From Dysgonomonas hofstadii (GTDB taxonomy: Bacteria > Bacteroidota > Bacteroidia > Bacteroidales > Dysgonomonadaceae), in assembly GCF_014196915.1 (NCBI RefSeq), contig NZ_JACIEP010000002.1, forward strand, positions 186,001 to 250,000: 64,000 bases of DNA, in the 5' to 3' direction. The notes below the pieces were generated by a model. It saw only the letters and a list, made by a program, of their open reading frames with translations. It had not been told where the DNA came from and did no database searches. The position numbers and the translations under genes are program-made. Positions 1 through 9,028 of this stretch are shown piece after piece; position 1 is the first letter of the stretch, and each line of letters begins with the position of its first letter.

Positions 1-1
1 T

Positions 2-901
2 CTGTTTGTACTAAAGGGAATGGGTATTAACGACGACTTGAATGGCGTGGAGCGGGCTGTGAATTTCCCTATAAAAGACATGGGAGACGAGCGTGCAGAA
101 ATTGTACACTCCCTGGCTAAGTGGAAGCGGTTGACTCTGGCTGATTATAAGATAAATGAGGGCTTTGGCATATACACAGATATGAATGCCATACGTGCCG
201 ACGAAGAACTGGGCAACCTGCATTCACTATATGTAGACCAATGGGACTGGGAAATGGTAATGTCTCCCAAAAACAGGGATATTGAATTCCTGAAAGAAAT
301 AGTAAGACGCATATATGCAGCGCTGGTACGCACCGAATATCTCGTTTATGAGATCTTCCCGGCTATTGCACCTATCCTGCCTTGCGAAATCACATTCATA
401 CATTCAGAAGAATTACTCAGGATGTATCCCGACCTGTCTGAGAAAGAACGGGAAAACAAAATCGCTCAAAAACACGGTGCTGTCTTTATTATCGGGATTG
501 GTGGTATGCTAAGTAACGGAAAACCTCACGACGGGCGCGCTCCTGACTATGACGACTGGACTACCCGTTCTGAAAACGGATATCATGGTCTGAACGGAGA
601 CCTGATTGTCTGGAATCCTGTATTAAGACAGGCCATGGAGCTCTCTTCAATGGGCATCCGTGTTAACAAGGAGGTTCTGCTTGAGCAACTTAGACTTACC
701 GGACTGGAATCACGGAAAGAGCTTTATTTTCACAGACGCCTGATCGATGGCGAGTTACCTCAGTCCATAGGAGGAGGAATCGGACAATCACGCCTTTGTA
801 TGTTCTACCTGAGGAAAGGGCACATTGGAGAAATTCAGGCAGGCATATGGCCAGCCAAAATGCGTAATGAGGCCGAAGCATTAGGTATGCCTTTGATATA
901 G
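2..901 (+). CDS. asnA: Aspartate--ammonia ligase, 5' truncated by window
   Basis: AsnA makes asparagine from aspartate, ammonia and ATP in the cytosol. The reading frame is already open at base 2, so the gene starts upstream of the window. The visible 299 residues align from about residue 40 of the E. coli enzyme to its end; the ATG at 20 is internal. Family motifs seen are HSLAKWKR, YVDQWDWE, RAPDYDDW and the C-terminal GGGIGQSR signature of class II aminoacyl-tRNA-synthetase-like folds. A strong hairpin terminator follows at 948-981. No anomaly apart from the window truncation. Confidence 0.96.
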   Translation: MFVLKGMGINDDLNGVERAVNFPIKDMGDERAEIVHSLAKWKRLTLADYKINEGFGIYTDMNAIRADEELGNLHSLYVDQWDWEMVMSPKNRDIEFLKEIVRRIYAALVRTEYLVYEIFPAIAPILPCEITFIHSEELLRMYPDLSEKERENKIAQKHGAVFIIGIGGMLSNGKPHDGRAPDYDDWTTRSENGYHGLNGDLIVWNPVLRQAMELSSMGIRVNKEVLLEQLRLTGLESRKELYFHRRLIDGELPQSIGGGIGQSRLCMFYLRKGHIGEIQAGIWPAKMRNEAEALGMPLI

Positions 902-947
902 GATCAACTCAGAAACAGGTAATTAGTTACCATATATATTTAATTCG

Positions 948-981
948 AACAAAAGAACTGCCATTGGGTAGTTCTTTTGTT
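948..981 (+). terminator. Rho-independent terminator after asnA
   Basis: A 15-bp stem (948-962 with 967-981, one G-T pair) encloses the loop ATTG. The right arm is T-rich and is followed by more T. It lies 47 bases after the asnA stop. Confidence 0.8.
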
Positions 982-1117
982 TTGAAACTGAATAATATAC
1001 CTTTTTTGAAAGAAATAGAAAAAAGGTGAAATTATGATAATAGGTGACATATATAATACAGAAAGAGGAAAAGTGAGTTTTTTTAATGAATAAATTTCCT
1101 TAACTTTATATCCGTAG

Positions 1118-1144
1118 AAGGATGCCCGGAAAGAAGGCATCCTT
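1118..1144 (+). terminator. Second hairpin between asnA and the uridine kinase
   Basis: A perfect 9-bp stem, AAGGATGCC with GGCATCCTT, has a 9-base loop and is followed by TATTTTTG. It ends 39 bases before the next start codon and lies well past the asnA terminator. It may be an attenuator in the leader of the next gene or the end of a small transcript. The stretch 982-1117 is otherwise featureless. Confidence 0.5.
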
Positions 1145-1183
1145 TATTTTTGATATGAAACTTGCTTAAAAATATAAAATGAC

Positions 1184-2863
1184 ATGAATATGGATAATAC
1201 AATTACCATTCACTGCACAAACACCAACACATACAAAGAATTTCCGGCAGGTACGGATCTGATTAATATCCTGAAAGAATTTAATATCAACTCCAGATTC
1301 AAAATTGTAAATGCAAAAGTAAACAACAAGACCGAGCCACTCACATACCAGGCATACCATAATAAAACTGTTACGTTTGTTGACATGACAGACAACTCAG
1401 GTATGAGAACTTATGTTCGTTCTTTATGTTTCCTTCTGGCCAAAGCCGTTGGCGAACTATATCCCGAAGCCCAACTATACCTCGAACACCCTATTTCTCT
1501 TGGATATTTTTGCAGGATCAGCAATGGCGACACGCACGTCATCAACGAAGAGGTGATAAATGCCATAAAAACCAAGATGCAGGAATACATAGAGGCCGAC
1601 CTACCTTTCGAAGGCGTGGAAGAAGAGACTGTAAAAGTTGTGGAAATGTTCCGTGACAGGGGATTCGACGATAAGGCTATCCTTCTGGAAACCTCCGGTG
1701 AGTTGTATTCTAAATATTACCGTATGGGCGATACCGTCGATTATTTTTACGGTTGCCTAGTCCCGTCATCAGGATATGTCAATTTGTTTGGTCTGGAAGA
1801 ATATAATGACGGCTTACTGCTTCGTGTCCCTAACCGTTCCAATCCTGTCGTGCTGGAACCGGTAATATCACAACCTCAAATGTATAATGTATATAAAGAG
1901 CATCTTACATTTTTGAATATTGTCGGTCTGGATAATGTAGGCGACATGAACAAGGCCAACCTGTTAGGAAGAATGCCCGATGTGATCAAAATATCGGAAG
2001 CTTATCAGGAAAAGACCATTGCAAATATAGCCGAAAAGATAGCTCACAAAACAAAAGACGGAGTTAAGATTGTTCTAATATCCGGTCCGTCCTCGTCAGG
2101 AAAGACCACGTTCCGATTGAGACTCGAAGTTCAGTTAATGGTAAATCTCGTAAAACCCGTGGGCTTATCTTTGGACGATTATTTTGTGGACAGGGAAATG
2201 ACTCCGCTGGATGAAAACGGAGGATATGATTTCGAATCTCTATATGCTCTGGATATCGACAAATTTAACGAAGATCTGGAAAACCTATTGAAAGGAGAAG
2301 AGATAAATTTGCCGACATTCAATTTCACAACGGGAAAAAGAGAGTATAAAGGAAATAAACTGAAACTGAAAGAAGATTCTGTTCTGGTAATAGAAGGAAT
2401 ACACGGATTGAATCCCGAGTTGACATCATCTATACCTGATTATCAGAAATTTAAAGTATATGTATCGGCATTGACTACCATCTCCCTTGACAACCACAAC
2501 TGGATACCGACAACAGACAACCGCCTGCTGCGCCGTCTGATCAGGGATTACCGTTACAGGGGTTATTCGGCCATAGACACTATTTCGCGCTGGCCGAGTG
2601 TACGCAAGGGTGAAGACAAGTGGATATTCCCCTATCAGGAAAATGCCGATGTGATGTTCAACTCTGCTATGATGTACGAATTTGCCGCCTTACGCCTTTA
2701 TGCCGAGCCTATCTTATCTCAGGTACCGAATAGTGCGCCTGAATATGCAGAGGCTCACAGGCTGCTGAAATTCCTCAAATATTTCAATTATATTAATGAC
2801 AGGGAATTACCTCCAACATCTTTGTTACGGGAATTCCTGGGAGGAAGTAGTTTTAAATATTAG
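1184..2863 (+). CDS. TGS-domain uridine kinase family protein
   Basis: A 559-residue cytosolic nucleoside kinase of the type common in Bacteroidetes and Clostridia. It has an N-terminal TGS-like domain (about 5-65), a middle segment resembling the threonyl-tRNA-synthetase accessory domain (about 75-200), then a uridine-kinase P-loop domain with Walker A GPSSSGKTT at 301-309. The kinase part should phosphorylate uridine or cytidine in pyrimidine salvage; the role of the synthetase-like half is not settled. The start was taken at the first ATG, which gives an intact TGS domain. A perfect 16-bp hairpin follows, so the gene is probably monocistronic. Confidence 0.85.
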   Translation: MNMDNTITIHCTNTNTYKEFPAGTDLINILKEFNINSRFKIVNAKVNNKTEPLTYQAYHNKTVTFVDMTDNSGMRTYVRSLCFLLAKAVGELYPEAQLYLEHPISLGYFCRISNGDTHVINEEVINAIKTKMQEYIEADLPFEGVEEETVKVVEMFRDRGFDDKAILLETSGELYSKYYRMGDTVDYFYGCLVPSSGYVNLFGLEEYNDGLLLRVPNRSNPVVLEPVISQPQMYNVYKEHLTFLNIVGLDNVGDMNKANLLGRMPDVIKISEAYQEKTIANIAEKIAHKTKDGVKIVLISGPSSSGKTTFRLRLEVQLMVNLVKPVGLSLDDYFVDREMTPLDENGGYDFESLYALDIDKFNEDLENLLKGEEINLPTFNFTTGKREYKGNKLKLKEDSVLVIEGIHGLNPELTSSIPDYQKFKVYVSALTTISLDNHNWIPTTDNRLLRRLIRDYRYRGYSAIDTISRWPSVRKGEDKWIFPYQENADVMFNSAMMYEFAALRLYAEPILSQVPNSAPEYAEAHRLLKFLKYFNYINDRELPPTSLLREFLGGSSFKY

Positions 2864-2911
2864 AATTTAGAAATTTATAAGCTGACTTATAAAAGAATTG
2901 AGTATATTTCG

Positions 2912-2948
2912 AAAAAGTATATCAAAATTAATTTTTGATATACTTTTT
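2912..2948 (+). terminator. Rho-independent terminator after the kinase
   Basis: A perfect 16-bp stem (2912-2927 with 2933-2948) with a 5-base loop and a T-run. It works in both directions on paper, but both flanking genes are on the plus strand. Confidence 0.85.
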
Positions 2949-2973
2949 TCTTTTTCAAGACTAAGACCAGATT

Positions 2974-3918
2974 ATGAAAACAACTCTGATTTCCACTTTT
3001 TTCCTTTTATTATTATACGGTTGCCAACCATCTTTACACCATATAGATACAGGTCACACTTTAGAATATAGGCTTGGAGATAAATCTTTATTTACATATA
3101 ATTATGCTACCGTATATCCTCCTGCAGGAGCTGATTCAGTCTATCAGCGCAGCGGTTTTTTCCACCCTGTTAATAGCATTAATGGCGAAACCCTTACGAA
3201 TCTGTCACCTCCCGACCATTATCACCATTACGGACTTTGGTATGCATGGACCAAAACCACTTTTGAAGGTAAGGAGATCGATTTCTGGAATGTGGGTAAG
3301 AGACAAGGAACAGTATCCTTCAGGAAATTTACCGATATATCTGATTCCGGATTCAGTGCTATTCTCGATCATATTGCATACCCTGATTCTCTTTCCACGC
3401 AAAAAGTAATGAAAGAAAATCTGAAAATAAAGATAGGGAAAACACCCATCTCCGGCTATTATATCGATTATACAACAACTCTGCAATGTGCGACTGATAG
3501 TCCGGTAACTTTGGAGCAATACAGATACGGGGGACTGGTAATTCGTACACGCGAAGACTGGACACCCGCCCGGGCTGATTTCCTGACATCCGAAGGCTTT
3601 ACACGAAAAGATGCTGATAATTCGGACGCACGCTGGGCCTACTTCCAAGGAAAAGCAGATAAGGATGATGCGTGCATTCTCATTTTGTCACATCCGTCTA
3701 ATCTGAATCATCCGGAACCATTACGGGTATGGGACGAAAATGCAAACGCCGGAACGGGAGATATGATGTGGAACTTCTCTCCTACCAAAAAGCAGTCATA
3801 TACTTTAACTCCTTCTGAAAAACTGATATTACATTACCGTATTTTCATCCTTGATCAATTAATAAGTCCCGATGATGCAGAGAAACTATGGCAGGTATTT
3901 TCGAAAGAACAACATTAA
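2974..3918 (+). CDS. DUF6807 (PmoA-like) family lipoprotein
   Basis: A 314-residue exported protein. The N-terminus is a lipoprotein signal with lipobox LLYGC, giving Cys17. The conserved block HHYGLWYAW and the following EIDFWN match DUF6807, a family often listed as 'methane oxygenase PmoA' although no enzymatic link to methane oxidation exists in such bacteria. Members often sit with sugar-related genes; the fold is probably a beta-sandwich, which is inference. It stands alone between a terminator and a repeat-bearing gap. The function is unknown. Confidence 0.75.
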   Translation: MKTTLISTFFLLLLYGCQPSLHHIDTGHTLEYRLGDKSLFTYNYATVYPPAGADSVYQRSGFFHPVNSINGETLTNLSPPDHYHHYGLWYAWTKTTFEGKEIDFWNVGKRQGTVSFRKFTDISDSGFSAILDHIAYPDSLSTQKVMKENLKIKIGKTPISGYYIDYTTTLQCATDSPVTLEQYRYGGLVIRTREDWTPARADFLTSEGFTRKDADNSDARWAYFQGKADKDDACILILSHPSNLNHPEPLRVWDENANAGTGDMMWNFSPTKKQSYTLTPSEKLILHYRIFILDQLISPDDAEKLWQVFSKEQH

Positions 3919-4360
3919 TAATTGAGATTGTTAAAACCTGACAAACCTGACACTTCGCTACGCTCCGTTCAATGTGCTGATTAGTAAATATGCCAATGTG
4001 CCAATGATGGTAATCAACAAAGAATTCCAGTTCTTTTTTTACTTTGTGTATCAAAAAAGTTACAATCAACAATCGCCGAAGCGAAGGCGAGGCAAACCTG
4101 ACAGATTGTTCAGTTAACAGTTAACAAAAAATACTTATAACTTCTCTCCCATCGGATTACAACCAACGGTCAACGGAGAGAAACGTAGTAAAATCCACAA
4201 AAACGAAAAACTTGTTTACTTGTATCTCGTTTACTTGTCAACTTTATCCATGTCAAAGATCGCTTCTGCCAACTACTGTCTACCGGCTACTCGTATTATA
4301 TTATACAGATAAATTTCTCCAAAAAAATACAACCTCAACGACTGATTGATATTAATAACA
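3919..4360. other. Intergenic stretch with dispersed repeats, no gene seen
   Basis: About 440 bases between convergent genes hold no credible coding sequence. Present are several copies of the word AACCTGACA, a 34-bp block also found at 25257-25290, and low-complexity AT-rich DNA. It looks like decayed intergenic repeat material. Confidence 0.6.
4070..4103. repeat. 34-bp dispersed repeat, copy 1
   Basis: Identical over 34 bases to 25257-25290. It contains the small palindrome TCGCC-8 bases-GGCGA and ends with AAACCTGACA, which occurs again just upstream of both copies. No coding potential is visible. Confidence 0.75.
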
Positions 4361-4396
4361 AAAAATGGCTACCCATGCAATTGGATAACCATTTTT
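4361..4396 (-). terminator. Terminator of the nlpE-like operon
   Basis: An imperfect 15-bp stem (4361-4375 with 4382-4396, wobble pairs only) lies 18 bases past the stop of the minus-strand gene. Read on the minus strand it ends in a T-run. Confidence 0.75.
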
Positions 4397-4414
4397 ATTT
4401 AATATCGCTATTTT

Positions 4415-4867
4415 TTACTTCCTCAAAATATACTTATCTGCTAACTCGCCGGTAATTTTATTACCTTCCATGTCAAGCATTATCAATGTATTTTCTCCAA
4501 CGAAATACTTACCCGATTCACCGTCCAATCCTTCAAGAGTAATGGTGTTTCCTGCATCATTCCAGGTATATTTTCCTTTATCCTCGAATGTTTTATCGCC
4601 TTTACCGATATACTTCATTGTTTTCACATAAGTACTGTCCGACAATGTTACAGATACAATTATGCCTGAAGCATCTGCCGCCGGAATCTCGCCTTTATAA
4701 GTACCTTTGTAATCAAGAGAGTTCTTTGCATTATGCTCATCCTTCACGTTCTTAGCGATTTCTGTGAATTCTTCTACAGAAGCTTGTTCTTCCTGATTTT
4801 TTTGAGTATTGCCGCCACAGCTTGCCAGAAGCCCTGCTACAGCAATCATCATTACAATTTTTTTCAT
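4415..4867 (-). CDS. NlpE-like copper-resistance/adhesion-sensor lipoprotein
   Basis: A 150-residue lipoprotein with signal MKKIVMMIAVAGLLASC and a charged linker. One NlpE N-terminal-like domain (about 50-150) begins with the motif YKGEIPAADASGI. In E. coli NlpE, an outer membrane lipoprotein that signals surface contact and copper stress, the same spot carries a CADC motif. Here both cysteines are replaced by Ala, so copper or redox sensing through that site is unlikely. It lies 6 bases after the HMA gene and shares its operon and terminator. The family call is good; the function is inferred. Confidence 0.75.
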   Translation of the reverse strand: MKKIVMMIAVAGLLASCGGNTQKNQEEQASVEEFTEIAKNVKDEHNAKNSLDYKGTYKGEIPAADASGIIVSVTLSDSTYVKTMKYIGKGDKTFEDKGKYTWNDAGNTITLEGLDGESGKYFVGENTLIMLDMEGNKITGELADKYILRK

Positions 4868-4873
4868 TTTTGT

Positions 4874-5194
4874 TTACTCTTTTTTCTGTTCACTATTATG
4901 TAATTTAACTTCGTAGCCCAATTTCTCAATTGCAGCCTGAAGTTTTTCGACTGTCGTCTGGCTCTTTTTGAATTCTATTTCAACTGTTTTTTTCGCAAGA
5001 TCAACTTTCATATTGGTAACCCCTTTTTCGAATGCGATATTGTTCTCAATCCGTTTCTGACAATTTTCACATGTCATCGACACATCGAAAACAACTTTTT
5101 CCTTATCATTCGCCGGTTTTTTATTTTGTCCGAAAAGCGTCATACTCGCTCCTAACGCTAATAATATCGTAATTACAAAAATCCTTACATTCAT
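4874..5194 (-). CDS. Exported heavy-metal-associated (HMA) domain protein
   Basis: A 106-residue protein with an N-terminal signal peptide (about 1-22, ending LFGQ), then one HMA ferredoxin-like domain (about 33-100) with the metal-binding motif MTCENC. HMA domains bind Cu(I) or similar ions through the CxxC pair. Most are cytosolic chaperones or P-type ATPase modules. The signal peptide places this one in the periplasm. Its operon partner is the NlpE-like lipoprotein, suggesting a small envelope metal-handling unit. Confidence 0.82.
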   Translation of the reverse strand: MNVRIFVITILLALGASMTLFGQNKKPANDKEKVVFDVSMTCENCQKRIENNIAFEKGVTNMKVDLAKKTVEIEFKKSQTTVEKLQAAIEKLGYEVKLHNSEQKKE

Positions 5195-5262
5195 AGTTTT
5201 AATACTGATTAGTGTTTATATAATAACGTTTTTAAAAGAATAAAGTTTACAAAAATACATTT

Positions 5263-8115
5263 TTAGCCCATATCACAAAGACATGTGATAAGATTTCGAT
5301 CGCCAAATGCATTATCTACACGGGCTACATTTATCCAGAATTTGTTCTGTTTTACGAACTCCAACGGATAAGCAGCTTTTGATCGTGGATAGGCATGATT
5401 CCATTCGTCGCCACACACTTCATATTCAGGATGGGGCGCATTTACCAGCACATTATCTTCCTTGGTGTATGTTCCGTTTTCCACTTCTTTTATCTCTTGC
5501 CATATCTGATTCATTGTATCCACAAAACGGTTAAGTTCTGCCAGACTTTCGCTTTCAGTCGGCTCTATCATTAATGTTCCATGTACAGGAAAAGAAAGTG
5601 TCGGCGCATGATAACCATAGTCCATCAGGCGTTTGGCAATATCCGATTCCGTAATACCGGAAAAATCTTTCACATTGCGGCATTCGAGGATAAGCTCGTG
5701 CCCTACCCTGCCGGTGATGCCTCTGTACACCACACCATAAGTATCTTTGAAGCATTCGGCCAGGTAATTGGCGTTCAATATGGCAATCTTGGTAGCATGT
5801 GTAAGACCTTCTGCTCCCATCATACGGATATAACCGTAAGTGATAGGCAATATCCCTGCACTACCATAAGGAGACGAAGCCACTGTATTCACTGTACTAC
5901 CGTCCAGTTCAGGATGGTGAGGAAGGAACGGGATCAGATGCTCAGCCACACAGATAGGGCCTTCTCCCGGTCCGCCACCACCGTGAGGAATAGCAAATGT
6001 TTTATGCAGGTTCAGGTGGCAAACATCAGCGCCTATAAAGCCCGGATTAGTCAGTCCTACCTGCGCGTTCATATTCGCGCCGTCCATATAAACCTGTCCT
6101 CCGTTGTCATGAACCACTTTGCACATTTCCTTGATCTCCCTTTCGAAAATACCATGTGTAGATGGATATGTGATCATACAACCTGCCAGATTATCTTTGT
6201 GCTCTGCTGCCTTTGCCTTTATATCTTCGAGAATCACATTTCCCTGATCATCACAGGCAACCGTTACTGTTTCATAACCGGCCTGTATGGCTGATGCAGG
6301 ATTTGTTCCGTGAGCAGAAGCAGGAATAAGGATGATATTACGATGTCCCTGCCCGATACTATCCTGATACTTCCGGATAGTCATCAGCCCGGCATATTCA
6401 CCTGCCGCGCCCGAATTAGGTTGAAAACTGACTCCCGCAAACCCTGTGATCTCCTTCAGGAATTCTCCCAATTGGGTTATCAGCTCGGTATATCCCTGAG
6501 TTTGGGATTCCGGCGCAAACGGATGGATATTCTGGAATCCGCCCAGTCCTAAAGGTAACAATTCCGATGCAGCATTCAGTTTCATAGTACACGACCCTAA
6601 CGAAATCATAGATTGTGCCAAGGAAATATCTTTACGATCGAGACGTTTGATATAACGCATCAATTCGGTTTCTGTATGATACATATTGAATACTTCATGC
6701 TGTAAATATTCGCTCTTACGCAGGAAGTTATCTTTGATAGCCATTTTTTCAGGCAGATCGTCTATCATATACACCTTCATACGCTCGACCGCAAGAGAGA
6801 ATACAGCTAACAACTCATGAGCCTTGTATTCGGTAATTGTTTCGTCAACACTGATACCCACCTCGCCACCTTCGAAATAGCGCAGGTTAATATCCCGCAT
6901 TTCGGCTTGTTCACGCAACGCATACTGAGAAAGTCCGCCAGGTAAAGCAATCTTCAATGTATCGAAGTATTGCTCATTCAGAACTATATAACCTAGCTCC
7001 TTCAACTCATCAGCGATCAGTGCTGTTGCCGAATGAATTCGCTTAGCGATATTCTTCAATCCTTTTGGCCCATGATATACGGCATAGAAACCGGACATAG
7101 TAGCCAACAGAGCCTGAGCCGTACATATATTGGACGTCGCTTTCTCGCGTTTGATATGTTGTTCGCGGGTTTGCAAAGCCATGCGATAAGCCGGTTTACC
7201 ATAGGCATCTTTAGAAAGTCCGATGATACGTCCCGGAATATTACGTTTGTAATCTTCCTTCGTAGCAAAGAATCCGGCCGACGGGCCACCGTAGAACATA
7301 GGAATACCAAACCGCTGGCTGCTTCCGAAGGCAATATCTGCGCCCCATTCTCCCGGAGGGACAAGCAATGTAAGCGCCATCAGGTCGGTAGCGACTGCTA
7401 CTTTACAGTCGACGGCATGCGCTTTTTCGGTAAATCCTTTATAGTCGACAACATTTCCATTCGAATCGGGATATTGGATAACTGCCCCGAAGAATCCGTC
7501 TTTCAGGTCTATTATTTTATAATCTCCGGCAACAACTTCGATTCCCTGTGGAGCCATACGTGTGTTGATAACAGCCAGTGTTTGAGGAAATATATTTTTA
7601 TCTACGAAAAGCTTGTTAGCGCCATTTTTTATCTGGTCGCGGCTACGCAGATTGAACATCATTGTGGCAGCCTCAGCTCCGGCAGTTGCTTCATCGAGCA
7701 ATGAGCAGTTAGAAAGAGGCAGGGCAGTCAGGTCGCTCACCATTGTCTGAAAGTTCATCAGAGCTTCGAGGCGGCCTTGCGATATTTCTGCCTGATAAGG
7801 CGTATATGATGTATACCACACGGGGTTTTCGAATACATTCCGGTAGATAGGTGCAGGACATACTGTATCGTACCAACCCATACCTATGTATGATGCGCAG
7901 ATACGGTTTTTTGATGCCATCAAAGCCATTTCCTCAGCATATTCGTGTTCGCTCAATGCTTCGGGAAGCCGCAGGCTTTGCTGTAATTTTATATTTTGAG
8001 GAATAGTCTGATCGATCAGTTCATCCAGAGAGCGAACTCCGATCTTTTCCAACATTACTTTTTCTTCTTCTGTACTGATGCCAATGTGGCGATGCTGAAA
8101 TCTTTCGCTTTTCAT
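5263..8115 (-). CDS. gcvP: Glycine dehydrogenase (decarboxylating), P-protein
   Basis: The P-protein of the glycine cleavage system decarboxylates glycine on pyridoxal phosphate and passes the aminomethyl group to lipoylated GcvH. The 950 residues match the full-length single-chain form. The N-terminal half starts with FQHRHIG. The C-terminal half carries the PLP lysine in NLHKTFAIPHGGGGPG. No gcvT or gcvH is nearby. The hydrolase gene 8140-8781 lies 24 bases upstream, so the two are probably co-transcribed. Confidence 0.97.
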   Translation of the reverse strand: MKSERFQHRHIGISTEEEKVMLEKIGVRSLDELIDQTIPQNIKLQQSLRLPEALSEHEYAEEMALMASKNRICASYIGMGWYDTVCPAPIYRNVFENPVWYTSYTPYQAEISQGRLEALMNFQTMVSDLTALPLSNCSLLDEATAGAEAATMMFNLRSRDQIKNGANKLFVDKNIFPQTLAVINTRMAPQGIEVVAGDYKIIDLKDGFFGAVIQYPDSNGNVVDYKGFTEKAHAVDCKVAVATDLMALTLLVPPGEWGADIAFGSSQRFGIPMFYGGPSAGFFATKEDYKRNIPGRIIGLSKDAYGKPAYRMALQTREQHIKREKATSNICTAQALLATMSGFYAVYHGPKGLKNIAKRIHSATALIADELKELGYIVLNEQYFDTLKIALPGGLSQYALREQAEMRDINLRYFEGGEVGISVDETITEYKAHELLAVFSLAVERMKVYMIDDLPEKMAIKDNFLRKSEYLQHEVFNMYHTETELMRYIKRLDRKDISLAQSMISLGSCTMKLNAASELLPLGLGGFQNIHPFAPESQTQGYTELITQLGEFLKEITGFAGVSFQPNSGAAGEYAGLMTIRKYQDSIGQGHRNIILIPASAHGTNPASAIQAGYETVTVACDDQGNVILEDIKAKAAEHKDNLAGCMITYPSTHGIFEREIKEMCKVVHDNGGQVYMDGANMNAQVGLTNPGFIGADVCHLNLHKTFAIPHGGGGPGEGPICVAEHLIPFLPHHPELDGSTVNTVASSPYGSAGILPITYGYIRMMGAEGLTHATKIAILNANYLAECFKDTYGVVYRGITGRVGHELILECRNVKDFSGITESDIAKRLMDYGYHAPTLSFPVHGTLMIEPTESESLAELNRFVDTMNQIWQEIKEVENGTYTKEDNVLVNAPHPEYEVCGDEWNHAYPRSKAAYPLEFVKQNKFWINVARVDNAFGDRNLITCLCDMG

Positions 8116-8139
8116 GTGTATCTACTCTGTATTAGGTTA

Positions 8140-8781
8140 TTACTGTAAATAAAAATTACTTTTAATTTCTTCTCTTATGGTGGTTAGTGGACCATGTCCG
8201 GAATAAACAATGGTATCGCCCGGCAAAGTCAACAGTTTCCCCTTAATGCCATCGATCAGTTGCTGATGGTTTCCTCCCTCAAGATCGGTACGACCTACAC
8301 TGCCCCTGAACAAAGCATCCCCGACAAAAACACAGCCGGCATCCTGATTGTAAAACACAATGCTACCCGGAGAATGCCCCGGCACTTCGAGTACGATCAA
8401 CCGTTGATTACCAAAAGTTACCACATCATTTTCATTAAGATATTTACCTATTTTAGGTATTTGGGAAGCTTCATCATTAAATCCGAACATTTTCAGCTGT
8501 TCAGGAAATTTCTCCAGAAGGAATTCATCTTTTATATTCGCTTCCGGTTCCAAGTGAAACCGTTCGTATATAAAATTATTACCAAATACATGATCGAAAT
8601 GCAAATGCGTATTCAACAGGTGCTTTACGATAAGATCATTATCAAGAATAAAGTCCAGCAACAACGCTTTCTCTTCCTGAAAAAAACAGCCCGGATCGAT
8701 AATCACACATTCTTTCGTGTCATCGTAGGCTACATATGTATTTTCCCTGATGGGATTGAACTCAAATATTTTTACTTTCAT
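8140..8781 (-). CDS. MBL-fold metallo-hydrolase (glyoxalase II-like)
   Basis: A 213-residue cytosolic hydrolase of the metallo-beta-lactamase fold. The metal motif THLHFDH is present, with later ligands in PGHSPGS and YSGHGPLTT. It is shorter than canonical glyoxalase II (about 250) and lacks its C-terminal substrate domain, as is common for the Bacteroidetes group named only 'MBL-fold hydrolase'. The substrate is unknown; a thioester such as S-lactoylglutathione is unlikely in an organism probably lacking glutathione. It appears to be the first gene of a unit with gcvP. Confidence 0.85.
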   Translation of the reverse strand: MKVKIFEFNPIRENTYVAYDDTKECVIIDPGCFFQEEKALLLDFILDNDLIVKHLLNTHLHFDHVFGNNFIYERFHLEPEANIKDEFLLEKFPEQLKMFGFNDEASQIPKIGKYLNENDVVTFGNQRLIVLEVPGHSPGSIVFYNQDAGCVFVGDALFRGSVGRTDLEGGNHQQLIDGIKGKLLTLPGDTIVYSGHGPLTTIREEIKSNFYLQ

Positions 8782-8886
8782 ATTTTGTTAATTTGACTAT
8801 CTGTAAAAAAACGGTTATAAAGATACTTCTTTTAGAATATAAAACTAATGATTTTTGCTTAGAACTTGTGTTATAAATATACAAAA

Positions 8887-8915
8887 AGGCAGCACCTTAA
8901 TGTAAGGTACTGCCT
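8887..8915 (-). terminator. Terminator of the oxidoreductase operon
   Basis: A 13-bp stem (8887-8899 with 8903-8915, one mismatch) with loop ATG. On the minus strand it is followed by TTTTTGT, so it ends transcripts from the gene that stops at 9029. Confidence 0.8.
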
Positions 8916-8940
8916 ATTGTATTAACTTATTAGAATTCTT

Positions 8941-9000
8941 TCAGTTTTCTGTTTTCACTTCTTCTTTTTCTGTTTTCACATCCTCTACTGCTTTGAATAA
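8941..9000 (-). pseudogene. Possible 3' scrap of a coding gene
   Basis: On the minus strand about 19 codons are open before a stop, ending in AVEDVKTEKEEVKTEN. The Lys/Glu repeat resembles the tail of a real protein, but the frame is closed by a stop just upstream. It sits at the left edge of the probable acquired block 9029-11480 and may be what an insertion left behind. Confidence 0.25.
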
Positions 9001-9028
9001 CTAATACTTAGGCTATAGACACCAATCG

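Noticed and set aside
5581-6294. Plus-strand frame opposite gcvP
   Set aside because: gcvP is intact and conserved; this frame has no support.
8116-8139. Glycine riboswitch before gcvP
   Set aside because: Only 24 bases separate it from the upstream hydrolase gene, with no room for an aptamer.
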